Assembly (NCBI GenBank): GCA_014381745.1
Contig: JACNLA010000022.1
Coordinates: forward strand, 38,987 to 102,986
Length of the DNA: 64,000 bases
Origin: Actinomycetota bacterium
Lineage (GTDB): Bacteria; Actinomycetota; Acidimicrobiia; Acidimicrobiales; MedAcidi-G1
Direction: 5' to 3'
Shown here: positions 53,007-61,913 of the stretch, one piece after another
How the letters are laid out: every line of letters begins with the position of its first letter
How positions within the stretch are numbered: the first letter of the stretch is position 1
The notes under the pieces: model-generated
Databases searched by the model: none
Seen by the model: the letters and a program-made list of their open reading frames with translations, nothing else
What the model was told of the DNA's origin: nothing
Position numbers and translations under genes: made by a program

Positions 53007-54968
53007 ATGTCAAACGAAGGTCCGACCGTGTTCAACGGCCGGTATGAACTGCATCGTCAGATAGCGCGCGGCGGTATGGCCGATGTCTATCTGGCGCGTG
53101 ACCTCCTGCTCGACAGGCCTGTCGCTGTGAAGGTGCTCTTCGACGAGTTCGCAGACGAACCAGACTTCGTGGAACGGTTCAGGCGCGAGGCCCAGGCAGC
53201 CGCCAACCTGAACCACCCCAACATCGTCAGCGTCTACGACTGGGGAGAGGAGCAGGGCACCTACTTCATCGTCATGGAGTACGTAGAGGGTCGGAGCCTT
53301 GCCGAGATCATCCGCACCGAAGGCGCTCTTCACCCCGACAGGGCAGCCGACATAGCGACCGATGTGACCGCCGCCCTCGGGTTCGCACACCGCAACGGCC
53401 TTGTCCACCGCGACGTCAAGCCTGGCAACGTCCTCGTCACCACGGGCGGTCAGGTCAAGGTGGCCGACTTCGGTATCGCCACAGCCATAGCGGGTGCACA
53501 ACACGACCTCACCCGCGACGGAACCGTCATGGGTACGGCCACCTACTTCTCACCTGAGCAGGCCCAGGGGCGTCAGGTGGACCCCCGCAGCGACCTCTAC
53601 TCACTGGGAGTTGTCCTCTACGAGATGCTTCTTGGTCGGCCACCGTTCACCGGCGAAACCCCGGTGGCGGTCGCCTACCAGCATGTCCAGAACAGCCCAC
53701 CTTCGCTTCGCCAATCGGGAGCCGCTGTAGCCGAATCCCTCGAGGCCGTGACCCTCAAGTTGCTGGCCAAGAACCCGGTAAACCGGTATCCGACCGCCGA
53801 GGACCTGCGGAGCGACCTGCGCCGCTATCGGGAGGGTGCCCATGACCTGCGGCACTCGGCTCCCTCGGGGGCTGTCGGACGGCCCACACCTGCCGCTGCA
53901 CCCGAGCGGACCGACTACGGCCGCAGCACCCGCAATCGTCGTGACGACGGGTTGCGGAGAACCCTCCTGTTCACGGTCGTGTTGGCGATCCTCCTGGTGG
54001 TGCTCGGCTATCTGGTCGTCGAGTTCGTGGACACCCTCGGTGGCACCGACGAAGATCTGCCTCCGGCCCAGATCGGCCTTGTGGAGGTACCTGCCCTCAT
54101 AGGTACGCCGCTGGACGAGGCACGCGGTCTTCTCCGCGATTCCAGGTTGAGCGTTCAGATGGACTACGAGGTGAACGCCGACTTCCCGGAGAACACGGTG
54201 TTCGATCAGGATCCGTCTGCGGGTGCCCGCATAGAGCCGGCTGAGACAGTCCGTCTGCTGGTCAGCCAGGGAACGGGGCCGATGGTCCTGCTGGCAGTGA
54301 TCGGTGACGCCGTGGCCGATGCCATCCACGATCTGGAGGCAATGGGGCTTGAGGTGTCGTCGGTGGATGCCGAGGATCCGGTGGTCCCGGCTGGTCAGGT
54401 CATAGACCAGTCGCCGGCGGCAGGGTCTGAGATCGTGCCTGGTTCCAGGGTCGTCCTGTTTGTCTCGTCGGGGCCGGCAGTCGAGGAGGTCCCCGACCTG
54501 ACCAACCGGCCGGTTCTTGACGCCATGAACATCATCTCCCAGCTTGGCTGGAAGGCCAGCACGGTAGAGGAGAGCAGCCTCGTGGTTCCCGTTGGTCAGG
54601 TGATCCGGACCGAACCACCGGCCCGCAGTTCGTTGGCCCCGGGTAGCAACGTCGAGATCGTGGTCTCTACCGGTCTCCCGATGGTGATGGTTCCACCGGT
54701 TGTGAGCCTGTTGGAGGCCACAGCTGTGGCTGAGCTTGAGGCTGTCGGTTTCGGTGTGAACGTGGTCTTCGAGCCACTTCCATCCAACAGCCCAAATGAC
54801 GGCAGGGTTATCAGCCAGAGCCCGTTGGAGGCCGTTGAGATTGACTCGGGCAGCTTCGTGACCATCGTCGTCGGAGCAGCTGAAGCCGTCGTTGACGGTC
54901 TTGAGCCTGATGTCGGTGCCGACGTCGTTGAGGGTGACGGAACCGCTGAGGATGCCGTTACGGGTTAG
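53007..54968 (+). CDS. pknB: PASTA-domain Ser/Thr kinase PknB
   Basis: 653 residues: kinase domain (1 to about 275) with Lys42 (VAVKVL), HRDVKPGN (134-141), DFG (154-156) and the activation threonines region TRDGTVMGTATYFSPEQ; a membrane helix about 319-340; then four PASTA domains that sense muropeptides or lipid II. It is the main cell-wall kinase of actinobacteria. The Asp/Glu-rich tail after the last PASTA is an addition. Its stop codon touches that of trpG on the other strand with no base between. Confidence 0.95.
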   Translation: MSNEGPTVFNGRYELHRQIARGGMADVYLARDLLLDRPVAVKVLFDEFADEPDFVERFRREAQAAANLNHPNIVSVYDWGEEQGTYFIVMEYVEGRSLAEIIRTEGALHPDRAADIATDVTAALGFAHRNGLVHRDVKPGNVLVTTGGQVKVADFGIATAIAGAQHDLTRDGTVMGTATYFSPEQAQGRQVDPRSDLYSLGVVLYEMLLGRPPFTGETPVAVAYQHVQNSPPSLRQSGAAVAESLEAVTLKLLAKNPVNRYPTAEDLRSDLRRYREGAHDLRHSAPSGAVGRPTPAAAPERTDYGRSTRNRRDDGLRRTLLFTVVLAILLVVLGYLVVEFVDTLGGTDEDLPPAQIGLVEVPALIGTPLDEARGLLRDSRLSVQMDYEVNADFPENTVFDQDPSAGARIEPAETVRLLVSQGTGPMVLLAVIGDAVADAIHDLEAMGLEVSSVDAEDPVVPAGQVIDQSPAAGSEIVPGSRVVLFVSSGPAVEEVPDLTNRPVLDAMNIISQLGWKASTVEESSLVVPVGQVIRTEPPARSSLAPGSNVEIVVSTGLPMVMVPPVVSLLEATAVAELEAVGFGVNVVFEPLPSNSPNDGRVISQSPLEAVEIDSGSFVTIVVGAAEAVVDGLEPDVGADVVEGDGTAEDAVTG

Positions 54969-55547
54969 TCAGCCGGCCCTGTCGAGGAAGTTGGCCAACA
55001 GGTCGTGACCTGATTCGGTGAGGATCGACTCGGGGTGAAACTGGACCCCTTCGACCTCCAGGTCCTTGTGTCGTAGGCCCATGATCAGACCGTCGTCGCT
55101 GGTTGCGGTCACGACCAGGTCGTCGGGCAGCGATGACTGCTCGACCAGCAGGGAGTGGTAGCGGGTCGCCTCGAGGGGAGTAGGTAGGCCGGCGAACACG
55201 CCGCTTCCGTCGTGGTTTATCTGTGAGGTCTTGCCGTGCATCACATCTGGTGCCCTCACGATGGTGCCGCCCCAGGCGGCGCCGATGCACTGGTGGCCCA
55301 GGCATACCCCCAGGACAGGGATGCGACCGGCGGCCCAGAGGATTGCCGCTGTGGATACTCCGGCCTGTTCAGGCCTGCCGGGCCCTGGGCTGATCAGCAG
55401 CGCATCGGGTCGCAACTCGGTGGCCTGGTCGACGGTGATGGCGTCGTGGCGGTGTACCAGGGGTTCGGCGCCAAGCTCACCCAGGTACTGGACGAGGTTG
55501 TAGACGAACGAGTCGTAGTTGTCGATTACAAGCACGCGGGCGCCCAT
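54969..55547 (-). CDS. trpG: Glutamine amidotransferase TrpG/PabA
   Basis: 192 residues, class I glutamine amidotransferase: [35 protein letters not shown], nucleophile Cys82 in [10 protein letters not shown] and the His-Glu in [10 protein letters not shown]. It supplies ammonia to anthranilate or aminodeoxychorismate synthase. No trpE or pabB lies near. ATG 55547 chosen over earlier in-frame starts. In mycobacteria it also lies between pknB and crgA. Confidence 0.92.
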   Translation of the reverse strand: MGARVLVIDNYDSFVYNLVQYLGELGAEPLVHRHDAITVDQATELRPDALLISPGPGRPEQAGVSTAAILWAAGRIPVLGVCLGHQCIGAAWGGTIVRAPDVMHGKTSQINHDGSGVFAGLPTPLEATRYHSLLVEQSSLPDDLVVTATSDDGLIMGLRHKDLEVEGVQFHPESILTESGHDLLANFLDRAG

Positions 55548-55608
55548 ACCGGCAACGGTAGCCAGATGGAGCACCGGACCAGCCGGAGTTACCCCTATCC
55601 TCCCCGCC

Positions 55609-55932
55609 ATGACCACGTCTGAACACAGCGATCCTGAAGCGTCCGAGCATGGTGGTCAGCCAGCAAGGCGACCCGTGCAGAAGTCCAGGTACCAGAGCGG
55701 TCGGGTGACTCCCAAGGGGGGCGGCGACGAGCAGGGTGCGTCGGGCTCCGGGACAGCCGGCTCGTCGCCCATCTGGGTGCCGGTGCTCATGTTCAGCCTG
55801 CTGGGCCTCGGGATCCTGATCATCTTCTTCAACTATGTGGGCTGGATGCCCGGAGGCACCAGCAACGGCATCTTGTTGCTTGGCCTTGGTTCGATTCTGG
55901 GCGGCATTATCACAGCGACCCAGTACCGCTGA
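55609..55932 (+). CDS. crgA: Cell division protein CrgA
   Basis: 107 residues. A charged N-terminal tail, then two membrane helices (about 60-84, [21 protein letters not shown]; about 90-107) with GWMPGG between them, the CrgA pattern. CrgA is an actinobacterial divisome protein that contacts FtsZ, FtsQ and PBPs. It is divergent from trpG, close to pknB, as in mycobacteria. A 31-base palindrome follows. Confidence 0.92.
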   Translation: MTTSEHSDPEASEHGGQPARRPVQKSRYQSGRVTPKGGGDEQGASGSGTAGSSPIWVPVLMFSLLGLGILIIFFNYVGWMPGGTSNGILLLGLGSILGGIITATQYR

Positions 55933-55995
55933 CCACGGCTTTTCTGGAGCTGATCGCTGGGGCCACCCCTGTAATTCCAGCGGTGTCATTTCCCA

Positions 55996-56026
55996 CAGAT
56001 CTATCCACAGTCTGTGGATAGATCTG
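55996..56026. repeat. Perfect 31-base palindrome built on DnaA-like halves
   Basis: CAGATCTATCCACAG (55996-56010), a central T (56011), and CTGTGGATAGATCTG (56012-56026): 15 pairs, no mismatch. Each arm contains CTATCCACA, one base off the DnaA box. As RNA it folds into a 13-pair stem with a 5-base loop. It lies between the convergent crgA and a small zinc-ribbon gene, so it may be a two-way terminator, a DnaA-binding site, or both. Confidence 0.9.
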
Positions 56027-56051
56027 ACGGGCCACTCAAGCGTGCCGAGGC

Positions 56052-56303
56052 TCAATCCTCGGTTGCCAGGACCTCCATCTCGTCCATGCAGTGGCGTGGT
56101 GGTTCGGGGTCTGTCTCGTTGGCGACGGTCATCTTGACCTCTGTACCGCAGATGGTGCACCTGTAGTGGAGCTTCACCTTGCGGAGTTCGCCGGGATCAG
56201 GTGGTTCGGGGGGCGGAGCGGCAAGTGCCCGCAGGAAGCCCAGCCCCAGGCGCAACATCACGATGCCGGCCACAACGGCGATGAGGATCTGGGTGCTTCC
56301 CAC
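56052..56303 (-). CDS. Membrane-anchored zinc-ribbon protein
   Basis: 83 residues. One N-terminal membrane helix (about 5-25), a proline-rich hinge (PPPEPPDP), then a cytoplasmic zinc-ribbon-like domain with CTICGTEV and RHCMDEM (Cys49, Cys52, and Cys72 or so). Conserved in appearance, function unknown. The GTG start lies two bases after the stop of the agmatinase-family gene, so they share a message. Confidence 0.65.
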   Translation of the reverse strand: MGSTQILIAVVAGIVMLRLGLGFLRALAAPPPEPPDPGELRKVKLHYRCTICGTEVKMTVANETDPEPPRHCMDEMEVLATED

Positions 56304-56305
56304 TA

Positions 56306-57286
56306 CTAGCAGTCCTGTGGGTTGGCTTTTTGCGGCCTTCTGGCGAGCAGGCTCGTCAGTTCGAAGACGATCGTTGCTGCGGCAAGCGATGTCGTCTCAG
56401 CGTGGTCGTAGGCGGGCGCCACCTCGACCACGTCGGCGCTGACCAGGTTCAACCCTGCCAACCCCCGCAGCACCAGCATCAGTTCCCGGCTCGACATCCC
56501 GGCTATCTCAGGAGTACCGGTTCCGGGAGCATGCGATGGGTCGAGAACGTCGATGTCGATTGACAGATACATCGGGTGTTCACCGACCCGTGTGCGGATC
56601 TGATCGACGATGTCATCGATCCCGCGTGACTGGAAATCGTCGCAGTGGATGACCTTGAAGCCCAGTTCGGCGTCGCTGTCGAGGTCGTCCCGGCTGTACA
56701 ACGGTCCTCGGATTCCCACATGGACTGATGCGTCGTCGAGAAAGAGCCCCTCCTCGGCTGCTCGCCTGAACGGGGTGCCGTGGGTGTAGGGGGCACTGAA
56801 GTAGGTGTCCCACGTGTCGAGGTGCGCGTCGAAGTGCACCAGCGCCACAGGTCCTACATGGTGGTTGACCGCGCGCAACAGGGGAAGGGAGATCGTGTGG
56901 TCGCCGCCCATGGTGACGATGCTCCCAACCCGACCCAGAAGGTCGGTTGCGGCTGCTTCGATCTGGCCGATCGCCTCATTGATGTCGAACGGGTTGGCGG
57001 TGACGTCGCCGGCGTCAGCCACCTGCTGTTCGGCGAATGGTTCGGAGTCGTATGCAGGGTGGTAGTTGGTACGCAGATGGCGGGAAGCCTGACGGATTCC
57101 CATCGGGCCAAAGCGAGCCCCGGGCCGGTAGCTGGTGCCGGCGTCGAAGGGAATGCCCAAGATGGCTACGTCGCATCTGGGAACGTCCCGCAGTTCGGGC
57201 AGTCGGGCAAAGCTCGAGGGGCCTGCGTAGCGGGGCACCTCTTTGCCGCTCACTGGTCCAATCGGTGGTTCCTGATCGGTGGCCAT
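56306..57286 (-). CDS. speB: Agmatinase/ureohydrolase family protein
   Basis: 326-residue Mn-dependent ureohydrolase. GDHTIS, HFDAHLDTWD and SIDIDVLDPSHAPGTGTPE carry the metal-binding His and Asp residues. The family hydrolyses agmatine, guanidinobutyrate or related guanidines to release urea; agmatinase is the best fit. The N-terminal AILGIPFDAGTSYRPGARFGPMGIR is typical. No arginine decarboxylase is nearby, so the substrate is unproven. Confidence 0.87.
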   Translation of the reverse strand: MATDQEPPIGPVSGKEVPRYAGPSSFARLPELRDVPRCDVAILGIPFDAGTSYRPGARFGPMGIRQASRHLRTNYHPAYDSEPFAEQQVADAGDVTANPFDINEAIGQIEAAATDLLGRVGSIVTMGGDHTISLPLLRAVNHHVGPVALVHFDAHLDTWDTYFSAPYTHGTPFRRAAEEGLFLDDASVHVGIRGPLYSRDDLDSDAELGFKVIHCDDFQSRGIDDIVDQIRTRVGEHPMYLSIDIDVLDPSHAPGTGTPEIAGMSSRELMLVLRGLAGLNLVSADVVEVAPAYDHAETTSLAAATIVFELTSLLARRPQKANPQDC

Positions 57287-57371
57287 GAGAGCTCCCCTCT
57301 ATTCTTCGGCGAAGGTGGAAGGGTCGTCACCCTAATTGCAACAAGGCGTATCCCTGTGCCCGAGGATTCTG

Positions 57372-57445
57372 TGGAGCTGATGGGAATCGAACCCACGACC
57401 CCCTGCTTGCAAAGCAGGTGCTCTAGCCAACTGAGCTACAGCCCC
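57372..57445 (-). tRNA. tRNA-Ala (anticodon TGC)
   Basis: Minus-strand cloverleaf: acceptor GGGGCTG/CAGCTCC (with a G-T pair), anticodon stem CCTGC/GCAGG, loop TTTGCAA, anticodon TGC (plus-strand gca at 57409-57411). No CCA encoded. Confidence 0.95.
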
Positions 57446-57523
57446 GGAACGGGAACAGCGTACGGGCTCGACGGCTGCGGCCACCCGTGGATCTCCGGTT
57501 GTGGATCTGGCGGACAGGGTCCG

Positions 57524-58342
57524 TCAGGGTGCCATTGGTCGACCGAAGGGCAGGTTCTCCTGCCATGTGGCAAGAAACTCCTCGGCGCGCTCGCAGGCTC
57601 CCAGCAGTGGCCCATCGGGATGTTCCAGAACCTCGCCGATGATCGCGGACACTGTGTCTGCGACGAGGCTGCTGTCTTCAATCAGCGGTCCACACGTGGT
57701 CACAAAATCTGGAAGTGCCAGAATCCCCCGCTGGCGACAGACGGCGACGGCTCTCGCTGTCAGCGGCAACGGGCCCGTGGGGACAACAACCGAACAGTCA
57801 AGTCGTGCGGCCACCAGATGGTCGATGGCTCCCATCTTGGATCCGCAGAAGAGCAGATCTACGTGGGCTGAGATCGGGTCATCGTCGGCTATGACCGTGA
57901 TGTTCGCCGAGGCAAGTTCGGAACGGAGGTCGTCGCTCCCACCGATCACGGCAGCCGTTGTTGCTGCCGGCATGGTTGCTGTTGCTGCCGCGACCGCACC
58001 CACGGCGAGCACGTGGTCATTCGGTGGTGCTTCGATCCTGCCCAACTCCCCGGCCTCCACTCCCTTGCCGGGGCTCAGGCTGAACGTTGCATCCCAGTCG
58101 GCCACCTCGGTGGCAAAGGCTGCGGCTGCGTCGCTTCGGGATTCGGGCTTGGAGTTGATACCAGCTGAGATGCCGGTCTCATGCCTCTGAAGGGAGGCGA
58201 GCGCGTAGGTGATCGAGCGGGCCATGTCCCTGGCTCCACCCTGGAGGATCTTGGGTGCAAGGCGGGCGGTGCCGGTTCCCGACACGTCAGCCAGGTCAAC
58301 GGCTACGAAGGCGTCAACTGTCTCCAACTTTCGGATGAACAC
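57524..58342 (-). CDS. Degenerate Glu/Leu/Phe/Val dehydrogenase-like protein
   Basis: 272 residues, weakly like the Glu/Leu/Phe/Val dehydrogenase family. The region KILQGGARDMARSITYALASLQ is like the dimerisation part (GGxRM...), and VDLLFCGSKMGAIDHLVAARLDCSVVVPTGP with ALPDFVTTCGPLI resembles the C-terminal NAD-domain end of those enzymes. The normal catalytic lysine block (GGGK) is replaced by GISAGINSK, and the NAD fold (GAVAAATATMPAATTAAVIGG) is poor. Maybe a non-catalytic relative or a different activity. It is on the same strand as xseB, 27 bases before... upstream of which it is not; it follows xseB. Confidence 0.5.
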   Translation of the reverse strand: MFIRKLETVDAFVAVDLADVSGTGTARLAPKILQGGARDMARSITYALASLQRHETGISAGINSKPESRSDAAAAFATEVADWDATFSLSPGKGVEAGELGRIEAPPNDHVLAVGAVAAATATMPAATTAAVIGGSDDLRSELASANITVIADDDPISAHVDLLFCGSKMGAIDHLVAARLDCSVVVPTGPLPLTARAVAVCRQRGILALPDFVTTCGPLIEDSSLVADTVSAIIGEVLEHPDGPLLGACERAEEFLATWQENLPFGRPMAP

Positions 58343-58369
58343 GGGTTCAGTCTGCCCTTTCGGTCGTTG

Positions 58370-58582
58370 TCAGTCGCTGTCGAGGGCGTCTACGACCTTT
58401 TCGACCTTCAGGTTGGCGGCCTCCAGGCGGTCCCGACAGAGACGGATCAACTCGTCGGCCCTCTCGACCCGTGAGGCAAGGAGGTCCACGTCTACCGACT
58501 CGGTCTCAAGGTCGGCAAGGATCTTCTGGAGTTCCTCGAGGGCGGCGGCGTAGCCGATCTCGCCCGTTGGTTCTGTGCTCAT
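58370..58582 (-). CDS. xseB: Exonuclease VII small subunit
   Basis: 70 residues, mostly two helices: YAAALEELQKILADLETESVDVDLLASRVERADELIRLCRDRL is the XseB pattern. It assembles with XseA to degrade single-stranded DNA. ATG 58582, with GGAGG about 10 bases upstream. It lies 28 bases after xseA. Confidence 0.92.
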   Translation of the reverse strand: MSTEPTGEIGYAAALEELQKILADLETESVDVDLLASRVERADELIRLCRDRLEAANLKVEKVVDALDSD

Positions 58583-58610
58583 GTCGGCTCTGCCTCCGGT
58601 GAAGATCTGT

Positions 58611-59849
58611 TCAGTCGACCGTGCTGTTGACCGTACCGTCAACCAGCAGGGTGACGAGGTTGTCGCCGCTGGCGAGATCGGTCATCGACCTGACCAGCCG
58701 GCCGTCGCCCAGGCGGGTGATGGACCAACCTCTTGCCAGCACCCGTGCAGGGTCGAGCGCGCGGAGCCGTGCATTCAGCGAGTCGAGTCGTTCGCCGTGG
58801 CGAACGATGCTGCCGGCCGAACTCCGGGCCAGCCGCGCCTGCTGAGCTGTGAGAAGGTCGGCGTGGCGGCGTACCGATGATCCGGCCGCCCTGATCAGCC
58901 TGTTGGCGAGGTCGTTCCTCAGCGTTTCGGACTTCTGGATCGCCCGGCGGGCGTTCTGACCTATTGCGGTGCGGAGGGAATCGATGTGGTCTCTGTAGGT
59001 GACGGCTGCGCCGACCAGGGCTGCAGCGCATGCGGTCGGGGTCTTGAATGCTGAATGGGCCACCTCGTCGGCCACGCTCCGGTCGATCTCGTGTCCGATT
59101 CCCGTGTAGACGGGTGTGGCGATGTCGGCGATCGTCCGTGCCACTGTGTCGGAGTCAAACACGGACAGGTCGGCGGCGGAACCACCACCACGCACGAGGG
59201 CGATCACGTCCGGTCCGTGGGTGGAGATGACGCGGAGTCCGTCGGCGATGTCCTCAGCCGAACCTTCACCCTGCACGCGGGTGTCCCGCTCAAGGAGCGT
59301 GAACGCGACCCCACTTCTCTCCAGTTCGTCGTGGAAGTCGGCGTGGGCGGCCGAACCGATGCTCGTGACCAGGCCGATACGGAGTGCCGGCTCAGGGACC
59401 CGGAGCGAGGCGTTGCGATCCAGCAGGCCCTCCGCGGCCAGGGTCCTGAGCAGACGGTCCCGTTCCGCCGCGAGGCGACCGAGGGTGAAGGAGGGGTCGA
59501 TTCCGTTCATGATCAACTGGAGGCGACCGTGTGGAGGGTAGAAGTCCAGCCGGACCTTCACGCGAACCTGGAGGTCGTCGACCAGTCCGGGGCTACCAGC
59601 CTCGGCGAGGGTCCGCTCCACTGCAGTCCGCGCCTGTCTCCAGAGAGCGACGCTGAGGACGGCGGCAGGTGGCCTTCCCGGTTCGTCGGAGGGTTCGACC
59701 AGGTCGAAGTAGACATGCCCGGATTTGGGGGTGCGCATGTTGGACACCTGGCCCTCGACCCAGATGTCCTCTGGGAAAAGCGTGGCAAGGCCTTCCTTCA
59801 GGAGGGCCCCCAGCCGGGAGACTGACAGGACCTGGATCTCGGCATCCAC
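58611..59849 (-). CDS. xseA: Exonuclease VII large subunit
   Basis: 412 residues. N-terminal OB-fold (about 1-105, IWVEGQVSNMRTPKSGHVYFDL), the catalytic domain (about 130-320) with GLVTSIGSAAHADFHDEL, RGGGSAADLSVFDSD and TGIGHEIDRSVADEVAHSAFKTPTACA, and a long C-terminal helical region that binds XseB. It cleaves single-stranded DNA from both ends. Confidence 0.95.
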   Translation of the reverse strand: MDAEIQVLSVSRLGALLKEGLATLFPEDIWVEGQVSNMRTPKSGHVYFDLVEPSDEPGRPPAAVLSVALWRQARTAVERTLAEAGSPGLVDDLQVRVKVRLDFYPPHGRLQLIMNGIDPSFTLGRLAAERDRLLRTLAAEGLLDRNASLRVPEPALRIGLVTSIGSAAHADFHDELERSGVAFTLLERDTRVQGEGSAEDIADGLRVISTHGPDVIALVRGGGSAADLSVFDSDTVARTIADIATPVYTGIGHEIDRSVADEVAHSAFKTPTACAAALVGAAVTYRDHIDSLRTAIGQNARRAIQKSETLRNDLANRLIRAAGSSVRRHADLLTAQQARLARSSAGSIVRHGERLDSLNARLRALDPARVLARGWSITRLGDGRLVRSMTDLASGDNLVTLLVDGTVNSTVD

Positions 59850-59921
59850 GGCGGCACCATACCCAGCCGTCTGATCCGGGTCTGCCGATGGGGCGGTGGG
59901 CCAGATGTGCTGCTACCTTCG

Positions 59922-59941
59922 GCCCCCGTGCCAATGGGGGC
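59922..59941 (+). repeat. GC-rich hairpin in the xseA-ligase gap
   Basis: GCCCCC (59922-59927) and GGGGGC (59936-59941) flank an 8-base loop in the divergent intergenic region before the acyl-CoA ligase. No T-run. Confidence 0.4.
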
Positions 59942-60041
59942 AGGGCCGGGTTGATCCGGTCCGGGATATTTTCATCTGACCATTGATCATCTGCGTGGGC
60001 CTTCCTAGGCTCCGCCGGGTGCAGGGGGGAAACAGGCTGAG

Positions 60042-61913
60042 ATGTCGCTGACCGTGGTTGAGACGCCGGCGGCCGAGGCAGGGTCCGGTATACCGACCGT
60101 TGCGTCCCGCGCCCGTGACTGGGCTCAACGGTCACCTCGACAGGTGGCGATGCGCGAAAAGGATTTCGGCATCTGGCAGGAGTTCACCTGGGCGAGAACC
60201 TGGGACCTCATCATGGATGCCGCGAACGGCCTGCTGGCCCTGGGCGTGGAACCCGGTGACCGGGTGTCTATCCAGTCCGAGGACCGCCCCGAATGGGTCA
60301 TCCTGGACTTGGCGACGGTGGCGGTCCGTGGTGTCACCGTCGGCCTCTATCCGACCAATCCCGCCGCTGAGGTCGAGTACCTCCTTACCGATTCGACGGC
60401 CACCGTTCACTTTGCCGAAGATCAGGAACAGGTCGACCGGGCGCTCGAGATCGACCCGGCCCAACTACCCGGCCTGAAGCGGATTCTCTACACAGAACCG
60501 CGGGGCCTTAGTTCGTATGACGACCCCCGGCTCATGTGCTGGGAGGACTTCCTGGAACTGGGTAGAAGCTACCGGCGGGACTCCCCGGGTGAAGTTGAAC
60601 GGCGCATGGCCGAGGCGCTTCCTGAAGACGTGATGACGCTCGTGTACACCTCGGGGACGACCGGTCCGCCCAAGGGGGCGATGCTCACGAACGCCAACGT
60701 CGAGTACGCCATGACCATCATCACCGGCGACACCGGACTCCGTGGAGCGCGCATTCCGGGGCCTGGCGACCTCACGCTCACCTATCTACCGCTCTGTCAT
60801 GTTGCTGAACGGATCTTCTCGACATGGCACCTTGTGGCCTGTGGTGTATCGCTCAACTTTGCAGAGTCCATCGACACGGTGATCTCCAACCTGAGAGAGA
60901 TTCAACCCACGCTGTTCTTCGCCGTTCCACGCATCTGGGAGAAGATGCACGCGTCGGTCATGATCAAGGGTGGTGACGTGACCCCGTTCAAGAAACTCTG
61001 GTTGGGTTTCGGACTGCGCCTGGCCAGGGTCATCGGTCGTGAGAAGGTCGCCAACGGCGGCAACCACACGCCCAAGAGCTGGATGTTGAACCTGATCGGC
61101 TACCCCCTTGTGTTCCGGGCCCTCAAGGAGCGCATCGGCCTGCGGCGCTGTTGGCACGCCGGGTCCGGGGCTGCACCCATTGCGCCCGAGGTGTTGGAGT
61201 TCTTCATCGGTATCGGGGTTCCCACCTACGAGTTGTACGGAATGACCGAGAACTCCGCTGTCGCCACCGTCAACATGCCGGGTCGGGCAATATTGGGGAC
61301 GGTCGGCGAGCCATATCCCGATATCGGATTCCGGATCGACGAAGAGACCGGCGAGATTCAGACCAAGCATCCAGCGGTCTTTGCTGGCTACTGGAACAAG
61401 CCTGAACAGACAGCGGAGACCTTCACCGAGGATGGCTGGCTGAGGACAGGTGATGTCGGCGAGTGGGTCGACGGTACCCACGTGCGGATCATCGACCGCA
61501 TCAAGCACATCATCATCACCTCCGGAGGCAAGAACATCTCACCGTCCGAGATTGAAAACAGTCTCAAGACCTCGCCGTACGTCAAGGAGGCCATGGTTAT
61601 CGGCGACGGTCGCAAGTTCCTGTCAGCTCTGATCGGAATCGAGTTGGACACGGTCGGTGACTGGGCACTTCGCAAGAACATTCCGTACACGACCTACCGC
61701 GACCTCTCGGAGAAGACCGAGGTTCTCGAGTTGATCCAAACGGTTGTCAATGAAACCAACGAGAAGTTCGCCAGGGTCGAGTCAATCCGCAGGTTCAAGA
61801 TGATTCCCAAGGAACTGGACCACGAGGACGGCGAGTTGACCGCAACCCAGAAGATCAAGCGGTCGGCCATGGAGGACATGTTCAGCGACCTGGTGGAGTC
61901 GATGTACTCATGA
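60042..61913 (+). CDS. Long-chain acyl-CoA synthetase (AMP-forming ligase)
   Basis: 623-residue ANL-family ligase. P-loop YTSGTTGPPKGAM (about 206-218), YELYGMTENS, GYWNKPEQTAETFTEDGWLRTGDVG and the hinge IIITSGGKNISPSEIE are present; the length and long insert fit FadD15-type long-chain or very-long-chain acyl-CoA synthetases. It is followed by livH and livM of a branched-chain-type ABC importer, coupled to livH by a 4-base overlap. The acid substrate is unknown; an imported carboxylic acid is activated, by inference. Confidence 0.88.
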   Translation: MSLTVVETPAAEAGSGIPTVASRARDWAQRSPRQVAMREKDFGIWQEFTWARTWDLIMDAANGLLALGVEPGDRVSIQSEDRPEWVILDLATVAVRGVTVGLYPTNPAAEVEYLLTDSTATVHFAEDQEQVDRALEIDPAQLPGLKRILYTEPRGLSSYDDPRLMCWEDFLELGRSYRRDSPGEVERRMAEALPEDVMTLVYTSGTTGPPKGAMLTNANVEYAMTIITGDTGLRGARIPGPGDLTLTYLPLCHVAERIFSTWHLVACGVSLNFAESIDTVISNLREIQPTLFFAVPRIWEKMHASVMIKGGDVTPFKKLWLGFGLRLARVIGREKVANGGNHTPKSWMLNLIGYPLVFRALKERIGLRRCWHAGSGAAPIAPEVLEFFIGIGVPTYELYGMTENSAVATVNMPGRAILGTVGEPYPDIGFRIDEETGEIQTKHPAVFAGYWNKPEQTAETFTEDGWLRTGDVGEWVDGTHVRIIDRIKHIIITSGGKNISPSEIENSLKTSPYVKEAMVIGDGRKFLSALIGIELDTVGDWALRKNIPYTTYRDLSEKTEVLELIQTVVNETNEKFARVESIRRFKMIPKELDHEDGELTATQKIKRSAMEDMFSDLVESMYS

